Shown here in pieces: positions 25,978 through 34,820 of a DNA stretch of 64,000 nt. The notes under the pieces were generated by a model. The model was not told where the DNA came from. It searched no databases and saw only the letters and a list, made by a program, of their open reading frames with translations. Numbering within the stretch: the stretch's first letter is position 1; each line of letters starts with the position of its first letter. The stretch is from UBA4582 sp013204195 (GTDB lineage: Bacteria; Pseudomonadota; Gammaproteobacteria; Pseudomonadales; Azotimanducaceae): the NCBI GenBank assembly GCA_963925735.1, contig CAWUUH010000001.1:7418-71417 (forward strand), in the 5' to 3' direction. The translations under genes and the position numbers were made by a program.

Positions 25978-27618
25978 CTAATTGTCGATATAGCCTCTGG
26001 AAAAGTCCATCACCGGATAGCGCACCAAGCCTTTGAGCCGTTCATTTTGCAGGTATACCAAGGAATAAATGTGGGTGGGTAAAATTGGTGCTTCCTCGAA
26101 TAAAATCTGCTGCATGGCACCGAAGGCGTCCATGCGTGCCTGCGGATCAGTGGATGAATGGGTTGTGGCTAGTAACCGATCATAGGTTGTATGTTGAAAG
26201 CCACCGTCGTTGTAGGGCCCGGTAGATTGGAAAATACCGGCAAAAAATACCGGGTCGAATATGGGACCGCCGCAAAATGCTGCGCGAGCTATGTCAAATT
26301 CGCCGGCGTGCATTTTTTTGATCGCTTGTTTGAAGGTCTGCTTGTCTACACGAACATTCAGGCCGAGAGACGATTGCAGTTGTGATTGAACGAACTCAGC
26401 ATCGATCTGTCGAGTCTCGTTAGCCAGCAATATGATGGGTGGGATTTCGTCTACGCCAAGCTCAGCTTTGGCTTCGTTGAGAAGTTGTCGGGCCTGGGCG
26501 ATGTCAAAGGGGATTGCTGGCGCAGGATATTCGGCCTGAAAGCGTTGTTTGACCCCCCGGGTTGGGCCAGAAAGCACCGAGTCAATTTTTTTCACGCCGG
26601 GCATGCCGATAATATTGTTGATATAACTGTCTCGATTAATGCCGAGTCGAATGGCGTGGCGTAATTTTTTATTGGCGGTGGGACGGTCTGGGTGCATATT
26701 CAAAATTAACCAGGCCATGCAATTTGTCGGTGCCTTGTTGACCCGATAGCCTGTGGCTGAGGCATCGTCGAGAATGTCTTCGTCAAGGTCTAGCGCCGCG
26801 AGTTCGCCGCTCTTGAACAGGTTTAACAGAGAGCGGTTGTCGGCAGTGATATAGCCTATGTTAATGCCAGACAGAGGTACGTCAGCCTTGCGCCAGTAAT
26901 GTTCATTGCGCGTCAGGGTCATAGATGCGCTGTGGACCCAGCTATCGAGTTTGAATGGGCCATTTGACAGCAGGTTATCTGAGTCGGCGCCATATCTATC
27001 TTGTTGGGAAGAAACAAACGCTTCGTTCAATGGCATGTAGGCTGTGCCACTCAGCACGTGCAAGAGGTACGGGGCTGGTCGAGATAACATAACCTGCAGA
27101 GTGTGGTTGTCCAGTGCCTTGACACCCAGTGTCTCTGGCGGCTGTTGCCCGGCGATGATGGCCTCGGCGTTGAGCAGCAGATACGTAAAAAATGTTGACC
27201 CAGCCGCTGCGGTTTTAGGGTCGACCAGGCGCCGCCAAGCGAAAACAAAGTCTTGTGCGGTAACGGGTTCGCCATTCGCCCAGCGGGCATCAGTACGCAA
27301 GGTAAAGGTCGCGCTCTGGGGTGTGAGAACCCAGCTCTTAGCGACAGCCGGTTGAATTTCCCCGCGCCGATCTACGCGAACCAGGGCTTCATTGGTCAAG
27401 CCGAGAATAAATGCACTGGTGGTGTCTTCTGCCAATGACGTGTCGAGGCTGGGCGGTTCCTGGGCTAAGCTCAGGGTGATGCGCCCTGTCTCGGGTTCTA
27501 TGCCCTTGGCCAGGGCCTGAGGCAGGCAGGCAATTAGCCACAAAAATGCCAGCGTCCAGGCTAGTGTTGAGTGAGCGTAATACGGGGTTTCCCCCCTGGT
27601 CAGCCTAGGCATTACCAT
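25978..27618 (-). CDS. ABC transporter substrate-binding protein, family 5 (oligopeptide-binding, OppA-like)
   Basis: The ATG at 27618 gives 546 residues with a basic n-region, a hydrophobic signal (LAWTLAFLWLIACLPQALA) and a periplasmic solute-binding fold. SLAQEPPSLDTSLAEDTTSAFILGLTNEAL and the TFTLRTDARWANGEPVTAQDFVFAWRRLVDP segment are typical of OppA/DppA family 5 proteins. It likely binds peptides for uptake. No permease or ATPase genes are adjacent, so its partner transporter lies elsewhere, or it serves as an orphan receptor. Confidence 0.9.
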   Translation of the reverse strand: MVMPRLTRGETPYYAHSTLAWTLAFLWLIACLPQALAKGIEPETGRITLSLAQEPPSLDTSLAEDTTSAFILGLTNEALVRVDRRGEIQPAVAKSWVLTPQSATFTLRTDARWANGEPVTAQDFVFAWRRLVDPKTAAAGSTFFTYLLLNAEAIIAGQQPPETLGVKALDNHTLQVMLSRPAPYLLHVLSGTAYMPLNEAFVSSQQDRYGADSDNLLSNGPFKLDSWVHSASMTLTRNEHYWRKADVPLSGINIGYITADNRSLLNLFKSGELAALDLDEDILDDASATGYRVNKAPTNCMAWLILNMHPDRPTANKKLRHAIRLGINRDSYINNIIGMPGVKKIDSVLSGPTRGVKQRFQAEYPAPAIPFDIAQARQLLNEAKAELGVDEIPPIILLANETRQIDAEFVQSQLQSSLGLNVRVDKQTFKQAIKKMHAGEFDIARAAFCGGPIFDPVFFAGIFQSTGPYNDGGFQHTTYDRLLATTHSSTDPQARMDAFGAMQQILFEEAPILPTHIYSLVYLQNERLKGLVRYPVMDFSRGYIDN

Positions 27619-27750
27619 CAATTGAATTGACCCGTCGCCGTTAGATGTGAGTTTACGCTACCATAACCTTCATTCCAGGTGTGAGCGATTTGATATTCGA
27701 CGACGGGATGGGTAACTTGTGGAGAGTCATCAAAGGATCATTAAGCGAAT

Positions 27751-29982
27751 ATGAAGCATCGTATCCCAGAAGCCACCGCACCTCTTGAAATATGTTGGGA
27801 TAAAATAGGTATCCCGCATATATTCGCCCAAAATGTTGAAGATGCCTTTCGCGGCATGGGCTATGCCTGTGCCAGCGAACGGCTCTGGCAGCTGCATTTA
27901 AGCAACCTGTATGCAACGGGTACGGCAGCGAGTGCTATGGGCGAAAAATATGTCGCTCAAGATCTGATGCACCGAGCGTTCAATGTCGCCGCCTATGATA
28001 TTCCTGACTCGCCCGGTGACTATATCGTTGATGCCTATCTGCAGGGTGTTAACAGCTATGTAGATTCTCTTGACGAGATACCACCTGAGTTTCTTAAAGC
28101 CGGCACACAGCCAAGACATTATACCCGTCATGATGTCGCCTCACGGTACCGATTTACAGGTTGGTTCCAGCATAAGACCTGGTTGGAGAAAATTTATCTC
28201 GGTAAGTTAATGGCCACGCACGGCGTGGACTGGTTTCGCAATCATGTGCTGCGGTTCTCCAGCGCTGATGCCGATAATGTGGCGCTGTTGCACGATGCCT
28301 TGTTAGACATAGACCTGAATGTTGCGAAGCTGCTGTTTCCCCATGAAACCCGTCTGAGCGGTAGCAATAACTGGGCGGTCTCGGCAGCGTTATCCAAATC
28401 GGGCATGCCGTTGCTGGCGATGGACCCCCACCAACCGCATACAATACCGAACACGTTTTTCTATTCCCATTTGAGCGCGCCGGGGTGGGATGCTTTTGGC
28501 GCCAGTTTTCCTGGCGTGCCTTACTTCATGATGGGCTTCAATCAAGACGTATCATGGGGTTTGACCACCGGTTTTGTCGATACCTACGACGTGTTTGTGG
28601 AGCGAGATAAGCCTGATGTCAGCCGCGACTATGAGATTGCCGTGGCGGGGCAGGCGTCGCGATCTTTTGCGGTCATGGAGTCAAAGCGGGGGCCGATCCT
28701 GGAGTCCATCACCGATAATCTAGGCATCACCGTGCCTGCCGCGCGACAGCACGTCACGGCCCTGGATTGGGTGATGCGTGATCAGCCGACTTCTGCGGGT
28801 GTTCTAGCGCTGATGCCGCTGGCTAAAACCAGCGCGGAGCTTGGCTCGGCATTGTTCGAAGCTGATCGATGTCCATTGGTGAATAACATTATTGCTGTGG
28901 ATCGCCACAATAGCCTGCACCGCTATGTGGCGGCAACGCTTCGCAAGCGTCCCGGCCATGGCAAGCCGGGTGTTACCGGTGTGGTGCCATTACCTGGCTG
29001 GGATGACCGGTATGCGTTTGACACGAGTCAGGCCCATGAATTGCTGGTTGAGCAGAATCCGACGACGGGCTATCTGTACACCGCCAACAGCGACACCATG
29101 GGTGAGCGAGGTGAGTACCCCATTCACAATTTCCCGGCTCAGGATGCCAGAGCGCGACGCATCGAAGAGCTGCTGATCGAGCAGGGTGATGGCTTCGACA
29201 CGGACTATTTTTTGTCGATGCAGCGCGATTTGCTGGATGTGCGCGCTCGAGACTTGGTGCCGAACTATATTGAGGCGCTGGCGACAGATCAGTCCAGTCC
29301 CGAGCTCCGCCTTGCCAAATCATTGCTGTCTGGCTGGGATTTCATCGCCCATGTGGATTCTAAAGCGGCTTGTGTGTTCTACCCGCTGTTGGAAAAACGA
29401 ACCCACATTCGCTTTATGACCGCGGTACTTGGTGACTCAGCGATTCTGCAGACGCTGGCGTTGATTGCGCCAGGTTTGAATCGATTCTCTATAGACCACT
29501 TCATGTGTGAAGGGTCGCCCTGGCTGGATTATCGCGCGCAATTTGAGGCGATGGTCTGCGAGGATGTTACTGACATCATTCAAAGCTTGAGCAAGACCTG
29601 CGGTGACGATTGGCGTTGGGGTGATATTCATAAGATCCGCTTCGGGCATTCACTCAGGAAGTTTCCAACGTGGCAGGACATGGTTGTCGGCCCTGATTCA
29701 ATTGGCGGCAGTGCGACAACGCTGGCGATGGCAACCCATGTTTCGCCTAACCCCTTGGAGATTGTTCAGGAGGTCTATCACGGCCCGGCATTTCGCTGGG
29801 TCGTTGACCTGGCCGATGCCAAACATATCAAGTTTGTGACCGCCAGCGGCAATGGCGGGCGACCCGATAGTCAGCACATCACCGACCATTACGCTGCCTG
29901 GCTCATGGGTGAGTATTTTGATCTGAGTCTGGTTCGAGATGAACTGGCGGTGGAGCGCGTCGATATGTTCGATGTTGGCTGA
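27751..29982 (+). CDS. Penicillin acylase / acylhomoserine-lactone acylase family Ntn hydrolase
   Basis: The 743-residue protein belongs to the penicillin amidase family. The N-terminal part has the alpha-subunit pattern IPHIFAQNVEDAFRGMGYACASERLWQ, and the autocatalytic site is G204-S205-N-N-W, where Ser205 becomes the N-terminal nucleophile of the beta-chain. DPHQPHTIPNTFFYSHL and FNQDVSWGLTTGFVDTYD follow, as in the family. No signal peptide is seen at the chosen ATG, unusual for a family that is mostly periplasmic. Substrate (beta-lactam, AHL or other amide) cannot be told from sequence. Confidence 0.9.
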   Translation: MKHRIPEATAPLEICWDKIGIPHIFAQNVEDAFRGMGYACASERLWQLHLSNLYATGTAASAMGEKYVAQDLMHRAFNVAAYDIPDSPGDYIVDAYLQGVNSYVDSLDEIPPEFLKAGTQPRHYTRHDVASRYRFTGWFQHKTWLEKIYLGKLMATHGVDWFRNHVLRFSSADADNVALLHDALLDIDLNVAKLLFPHETRLSGSNNWAVSAALSKSGMPLLAMDPHQPHTIPNTFFYSHLSAPGWDAFGASFPGVPYFMMGFNQDVSWGLTTGFVDTYDVFVERDKPDVSRDYEIAVAGQASRSFAVMESKRGPILESITDNLGITVPAARQHVTALDWVMRDQPTSAGVLALMPLAKTSAELGSALFEADRCPLVNNIIAVDRHNSLHRYVAATLRKRPGHGKPGVTGVVPLPGWDDRYAFDTSQAHELLVEQNPTTGYLYTANSDTMGERGEYPIHNFPAQDARARRIEELLIEQGDGFDTDYFLSMQRDLLDVRARDLVPNYIEALATDQSSPELRLAKSLLSGWDFIAHVDSKAACVFYPLLEKRTHIRFMTAVLGDSAILQTLALIAPGLNRFSIDHFMCEGSPWLDYRAQFEAMVCEDVTDIIQSLSKTCGDDWRWGDIHKIRFGHSLRKFPTWQDMVVGPDSIGGSATTLAMATHVSPNPLEIVQEVYHGPAFRWVVDLADAKHIKFVTASGNGGRPDSQHITDHYAAWLMGEYFDLSLVRDELAVERVDMFDVG

Positions 29983-30036
29983 CCGCCTTGCTTGCCTTGT
30001 GCTCATGCGCCTGCTTGCCGGCGGCTCACTTCACGC

Positions 30037-30804
30037 CTAGGCTGCCGGGTAAGCTGAGCCGCCATCGATCTTCAGAATGGCGCCGGTGGTAAAGCTTGAG
30101 GCATCACTGGCAAAGTATAGTGCCGCGCCGACAATTTCCTCGGCCTGGCCACCTCGACGTAAGGGGATCGTGGTGCGGGCCCGCTCGTTGAACGCATCCA
30201 TGTCCCAGGCCTTGGCGATGTCGGTCAAAAAAGGCCCTGGCATGATGCAGTTGACCCGAACTTTGGGGCTATAGGCTCGCGCTAAGCCTAAGGTAAATGC
30301 ATTAACACCAGCCTTGGCCATACCGTAGGGCAGTTCCGTGGGTGTAGGCTGCACGGCTGCGGTGCTACTCACCATGATAATTGAACCGCCATCACCTGCG
30401 GCCATGCGCTCACCGATGAGTGTAGATAGGCGAAATGGGCCGCGCAGATTAACCTGCAGAATTTTTTCGTATAACGCCTCGGTCACATTCGTGAGTTTGT
30501 CATACAAGGGTGACATGCCCGCGTTGTTCACCAAAATGTCGACCTTGCCGAATTTTTCATAGGCAAACTCGGCAAGTCGGTCGCTGGCGTCCCAGTCGCC
30601 GGCGTGATAACCGAAGCCGTGACATTCCTGGCCAGATTCAGCCTGAATGTCTTTGGCCACCGCAACGCAAGCTGCCTCTTTGCGGCTAGCGACAATGACG
30701 CGGGCGCCCGCGGTGGCAAAAGCCTTGCACATTTCGAGCCCCATGCCGCGGCTGCCACCTGTGACCACAGCCACTTTTCCCGTCAAATCAAATCGGTCCG
30801 CCAT
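30037..30804 (-). CDS. Short-chain dehydrogenase/reductase (SDR)
   Basis: AAGGA sits 9 bases before the ATG at 30804, which fixes the start and gives 255 residues. It has a classical SDR layout: TGGSRGMG (15-22), NNAG, catalytic serine in MVSSTA, YGMAK (YxxxK) and the C-terminal GGSAYPA. The fold oxidises an alcohol or reduces a ketone with NAD(P)(H). It converges with the Ntn hydrolase gene. Given the surrounding acyl-CoA genes, a 3-hydroxyacyl-CoA or hydroxysteroid substrate is plausible but not shown. Confidence 0.9.
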   Translation of the reverse strand: MADRFDLTGKVAVVTGGSRGMGLEMCKAFATAGARVIVASRKEAACVAVAKDIQAESGQECHGFGYHAGDWDASDRLAEFAYEKFGKVDILVNNAGMSPLYDKLTNVTEALYEKILQVNLRGPFRLSTLIGERMAAGDGGSIIMVSSTAAVQPTPTELPYGMAKAGVNAFTLGLARAYSPKVRVNCIMPGPFLTDIAKAWDMDAFNERARTTIPLRRGGQAEEIVGAALYFASDASSFTTGAILKIDGGSAYPAA

Positions 30805-31211
30805 GATTTTCATTCCTTGTTGTTGAGTCATTTCAGTTGTCGTTAGCCGGCTGTCAGAGCTTTCTTATATAGGATGGTGCGGGTCTGAGCAAATGCTTTG
30901 CTGGCCAAGATGCGTTGCACAACGCCGATAACGGGTCGACTTGCGGCGAGTCGCGAGGTTGCGTCTAGCTCACGGTATGTGCCTAAACGCTGGACAATGA
31001 GAGTCTGGCCGACGCGGCCTCGTCGGGTTGATTTGAATTGTTCTGCTGGTACACTCTTGAGGTCGGCTAGTTTAAGGTCGGCATTAAAAAGAGTTTGGCG
31101 GAGCTTTAAAGCAGAGAGCTCTAAAACAGAGAGCATTTAAGACAGAGAGCTTTTAAGGCAGAAAGCGTTAAAACAGCGAACTTCAAAACTGCAAAGCAGA
31201 GGGTATGGGCA
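30805..31211. other. Intergenic region with tandem repeat upstream of acyl-CoA dehydrogenase
   Basis: About 400 bases between the divergent SDR and acyl-CoA dehydrogenase genes. Two short overlapping frames (about 80-97 codons) on opposite strands have no family resemblance and are not called. The right end is a degenerate repeat array (listed separately). Confidence 0.5.
31104..31196 (+). repeat. Degenerate 15-16 bp tandem repeat, six copies
   Basis: Units start at about 31104, 31119, 31134, 31150, 31166 and 31181; consensus CTTTAAAACAGAGAG. Copies 1-4 keep the CAGAGAG or CAGAAAG core; the last two are diverged. The array ends 15 bases before the ATG, and the ribosome site AGAGGG (31198-31203) looks derived from the same unit. 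Confidence 0.75.
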
Positions 31212-32441
31212 ATGATCGATTTCGAAATTCCAGAAGATGCAAGAACGGTCCGCAATAAAGTCCGAAAGTTTGTTCAAGAAGAATGTCATCCCGCGGAAGA
31301 GACCTGTACCGCTGACAATTTTGAAGGTGTGCTGGCCGAGCTAAGAGGCAAGGCTCGAGCGCAGGGTTTATGGTGCCCATTTATACCTCAAGAGCATGGG
31401 GGCATGGGGCTGCGGCCCTTAGCGAATGCATTGGTGCAAATGGAGCTGGGTGAAAGCTTTTTGGGGGCATTGTCGATGAACACGCAAGGCCCTGACGATG
31501 CGACTATGTTGACGCTACTTGAGCATGGTACCGATTATCAAAAAGAAAAGTTTCTCAAACCTTTGCTCAACGGTGAGAAACGCATCTGTTATTCCATGAC
31601 AGAAAAAGCCGCCGGTGCTGATGCAACGGGTATGCAAACCACTGCGGTGTTGGAAGGCGATGAGTGGGTGTTGAATGGCGAAAAATGGTTTAGCTCGTCC
31701 GCCAGTGTTGCTGATATCGCCGTGGTTATGGCCAAGACGGATCCTGATGCGCCACGTCATGAGCAGTACTCCACGTTTATTGTTGAGTTGCCGAATCCCG
31801 GTTATGAAATTGTTCGAAATATCGAAACTATGCAGCCGCACACAGAATTGGGGCTTAAGTTAGGGGGCTCTCATTCAGAGATTAATATCGAGAATTTGCG
31901 CGTACCTCGTGAGAATATTTTAGGTGGTCGGGGGCAGGGATTTAATATGGGTCAGCATCGACTGGCCTACGGTCGTCTGCGACATGGTATGCATAATGTC
32001 GCCATAGCCCAGCGCGCGCTTGATCTTGCGGCGGGTCATGTGGTCAATCGTGTGACCTTCGGTGAACGTCTGGCAGATCGTCAAGGCGTTCGCTGGATGT
32101 TTGCTGATTGCGCTGCCGAGATCTATAAGGCGCGCTTGATGTTGCTGCATATCGCCTATAAGGCCGAAAAGGGCATGGACTTGCGTCAGGAAAATGGCAT
32201 CGCCAAGGTGTTTTTGGCGAACATGGTGCACCAAGTTGTGGATACCGCCCTGCAACTTCATGGCGCCTTAGGCTACAGTCATGACACGCCCCTTGCTCGT
32301 TGGTACACCGCTGTTCGGTCCCAGCGTCTAGTAGATGGTCCCGACGAGGTTCATCGTTGGAGAACCGGTGCCAACGTGATCAAGGCTTTTGAGAAATATG
32401 GTACAACGGCGTCTGCTTGTGGTGGTGAGTTGTTCGACTAA
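31212..32441 (+). CDS. Acyl-CoA dehydrogenase family protein (ACAD10/11-like)
   Basis: The 409-residue protein shows the ACAD fold: YSMTEKAAGADATGMQTTA (FAD-binding, TEK in place of the usual TEP), GEKWFSSSA, the central IENLRVPRENILGGRGQGF, and a C-terminal LHGALGYSHDTPLARWYTAVRSQRLVDGPDEVHR. The last motif is typical of the ACAD10/11 and related long-chain branch. It would form 2-enoyl-CoA using ETF. AGAGGG lies 8 bases before the ATG. It reads away from the SDR gene. Confidence 0.9.
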   Translation: MIDFEIPEDARTVRNKVRKFVQEECHPAEETCTADNFEGVLAELRGKARAQGLWCPFIPQEHGGMGLRPLANALVQMELGESFLGALSMNTQGPDDATMLTLLEHGTDYQKEKFLKPLLNGEKRICYSMTEKAAGADATGMQTTAVLEGDEWVLNGEKWFSSSASVADIAVVMAKTDPDAPRHEQYSTFIVELPNPGYEIVRNIETMQPHTELGLKLGGSHSEINIENLRVPRENILGGRGQGFNMGQHRLAYGRLRHGMHNVAIAQRALDLAAGHVVNRVTFGERLADRQGVRWMFADCAAEIYKARLMLLHIAYKAEKGMDLRQENGIAKVFLANMVHQVVDTALQLHGALGYSHDTPLARWYTAVRSQRLVDGPDEVHRWRTGANVIKAFEKYGTTASACGGELFD

Positions 32442-32647
32442 CGACTTGTATTTCGGCAGCGGCGAAAACGGCAGGAATTTAGCTTAGCCAAGTATCAGCT
32501 AGCATGCTGGTCTAGTGGGCAAGGTTTTACTTGGCAAATAGTCTGTGATCTTCAAGGATTAAGGGCGCCTGAATATAGGCTGGCGCTCTTGATCCAGCTC
32601 GTGGAGGGAGTCAAGGTCGTCTGCAAAAATTCAACTCTGCAAACCCT

Positions 32648-33181
32648 TCAGGGTGAGTTGATCGTTTTGTTAGCGTCAGGCATCGCGCCCATTGAGTCAA
32701 TCGGATCGTAGATAATACCAGGGGTGAGTAACGGCGCCGCAACAATATCGCTCGCATCCATCATCTGCACGACCCGCTGTAACGAAGCGATGACTTGATT
32801 TTGCTCCCAATCCTTTAATTGATTGAAACGTTCAGTGAAGTGTTCCTGCAGTGGCATGGGCGAGTTGGTCAGTACCGTTTTGGCATGATCGGTCAGATGT
32901 ACATAGACTCGGCGTCGATCAATCACGCTGCGCTGGCGGCTCACTAGGCCGTGCTTTTCCATGCGATCAACGATGTTGGTGATGGTTGCTTGGCTTAAGC
33001 TGACAGCACTGGCGAGTTCGCCAGTGGTGATCTCCGCTTGATCATGAATGGCGCGTAATATCAGCAGCTGCGGGGTGGTCAGCCCCGTTGTTTTAAGCAG
33101 TTTCTTCGAGTGCAATTCGGTGGCGCGAATCAGCTGTCTCAAACTCATCAGGACCTGGTCGATCGGTTCTACCATGATCAT
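32648..33181 (-). CDS. MarR family regulator, CosR/EctR-like
   Basis: The 177-residue protein has a winged helix: LTTPQLLILRAIHDQAEITTGELA, recognition helix LSQATITNIVDRMEKHGLV and wing RRRVYVHLTD. The stretches LQEHFTERFNQLKDWEQNQVIASLQRV and MMDASDIVAAPLL are features I associate with CosR/EctR1, MarR proteins that repress ectoine and compatible-solute uptake genes at low salt. It lies 70 bases downstream of a BCCT transporter gene on the same strand, which supports an osmoregulatory role. Assignment to this subgroup is recalled similarity, not a search result. Confidence 0.75.
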   Translation of the reverse strand: MIMVEPIDQVLMSLRQLIRATELHSKKLLKTTGLTTPQLLILRAIHDQAEITTGELASAVSLSQATITNIVDRMEKHGLVSRQRSVIDRRRVYVHLTDHAKTVLTNSPMPLQEHFTERFNQLKDWEQNQVIASLQRVVQMMDASDIVAAPLLTPGIIYDPIDSMGAMPDANKTINSP

Positions 33182-33251
33182 ATTTCTCGTCAGTATCTCG
33201 CTGATAATATGCTAGCGATAGCTGCTAGGCTAGCGAAGTTAGCGTACCCTA

Positions 33252-34820
33252 CTAAGGTATAGGTTCTTCTTTGAGGCCTTTGTAGAGGCTGACAGTCATC
33301 AGCAGCAACACCAGGCAAAACGGTAGTCCTATCGCGATAGTGAGAGCCTGCAATGAGGCCATGCCGCCGCCCACCAGCAGGGCGATGGCGACCAAGCCCG
33401 TGGCCGTGCACCAGAATATGCGTTGCACCACCGGCGCGTTCATTTTGCCGCCGGCGGTCATGGTGTCGATGACCAGCGAGCCTGAGTCGGCGGAGGTGAC
33501 GAAGAATATCGCGATTAAAACCACGCTGATGGCTGAGACGATGCCAGCGAAGGGTAGGCCTTCGAGCATGACATACAAGGATAGCTCTGGAGGCATCTCG
33601 GCGAGCGCCTTAACGCCAAGGTTAAAATATTGATCGAGACCGGTGCCGCCGAGGGTCGACATCCAGATGATGCTGATAATCGTTGGCATCAGCAGAACCC
33701 AAGCAAAAAACTCGCGTATGGTTCTGCCGTAGCTGATTCGAGCGATAAACATGCCAACAAAAGGTGACCAAGAGATCCACCAGGCGAGGTAGAAAATGGT
33801 CCAGCCATGGTAAAATGCGGTGTCCGTGCGGTCGATCCAATTGCTGAAGCGAGGCAGGTAAACCAGATAATTGATGGTGGTGTGCCACAGCTGCTCAAAG
33901 ATCAGCAATGTTGGGCCTGTGACTAGTACAAATAGGCACAACATCGTGGCCATGCCCATGTTGAGCTCGCTGAGACGTTTAATGCCTTTATCGAGGCCGG
34001 CGATAACCGATATTAGCGCCATGATCATGATGACCACGATCAGTAATATTTTGGTGAGGTTACTTGCGGGAATATTGAACAGGTGATGTAGGCCCGCGGC
34101 TATTTGCTCGGCCCCGAATCCCAGTGATGTGGATAGGCCAAATATGGTCGCTAATACGGCCATGACATCGATAAAATGACCGAATGGCCCCCAGACGGCT
34201 TTGCCAAATAGCGGGAAAAATGCTGAGCGCAGGGTCAGCGGCATCTGGCGGTTGAAGCAAAAAAAGGCCAGTGCTAGCCCGACTAGGCCGTAGATTGCCC
34301 AAGCATGCAAACCCCAGTGAAATATGGTGGCGGACATGCCGGCTTCTCGGGCCACAGCAATATTCTGCGGATCGATGCCCAGCGGTGAATTCAAGGTGTG
34401 AGTTAAGGGTTCGTAAACGCCAAAGAACATCAAGCCAATCCCCACGCCGGCGGCAAACAGCATCGCGAGCCAGCCGCCGTAGTTGTATTGGGGTTTTGCG
34501 TCAGGACCCCCCAAGCGGATCTTGCCAAAGCGTGATGCCGCGATAGCGATACAAAAGAGGATGAAAAAGTTCGCGGAGATTAGAAAGAACCAATCGAAAG
34601 TTGAGGTCACCCAGGTTTTCATCCCGAGAAACAGTTCGGCTGCCAGTGCAGGGTACAGGAGGGTCGTGGTGACCAATGCAATGACCGACAGCGCCGAGAT
34701 GGCAAATACCGGGTTATGGATGTCCAGGCCTAGGACTTCAATATTATCTTCACCGAGTTCATGACCGATATCGACGGATTCATCGACCGTTTCGCTGGCC
34801 GTTACAGATGATGTCTTAAT
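33252..34820 (-). CDS. BCCT family transporter (betaine/choline/carnitine type), ATT start
   Basis: Homology requires HNPVFAISALSVIALVTTTLL, the first membrane helix of BCCT transporters, yet no ATG, GTG or TTG precedes it in frame; a TTG at 34676 would cut this helix in half. The ATT at 34820 follows GGAGG with 8 bases between, and gives 522 residues, normal for the family. This ATT overlaps the TAA stop of the upstream sulfotransferase gene (ATTAA). The BCCT signature is present: WLAMLFAAGVGIGLMFFGVYEPL and WWISWSPFVGMFIARISYGRT. It imports a trimethylammonium or similar osmolyte with Na+ or H+. CTG at the codon of L in GLDIHN is an alternative start. Confidence 0.88.
   Translation of the reverse strand: MKTSSVTASETVDESVDIGHELGEDNIEVLGLDIHNPVFAISALSVIALVTTTLLYPALAAELFLGMKTWVTSTFDWFFLISANFFILFCIAIAASRFGKIRLGGPDAKPQYNYGGWLAMLFAAGVGIGLMFFGVYEPLTHTLNSPLGIDPQNIAVAREAGMSATIFHWGLHAWAIYGLVGLALAFFCFNRQMPLTLRSAFFPLFGKAVWGPFGHFIDVMAVLATIFGLSTSLGFGAEQIAAGLHHLFNIPASNLTKILLIVVIMIMALISVIAGLDKGIKRLSELNMGMATMLCLFVLVTGPTLLIFEQLWHTTINYLVYLPRFSNWIDRTDTAFYHGWTIFYLAWWISWSPFVGMFIARISYGRTIREFFAWVLLMPTIISIIWMSTLGGTGLDQYFNLGVKALAEMPPELSLYVMLEGLPFAGIVSAISVVLIAIFFVTSADSGSLVIDTMTAGGKMNAPVVQRIFWCTATGLVAIALLVGGGMASLQALTIAIGLPFCLVLLLMTVSLYKGLKEEPIP

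Noticed and set aside
30843..31136. Overlapping frames of about 80-97 codons on both strands
   Set aside because: They mirror each other, contain the repeat region, and neither resembles a known domain.
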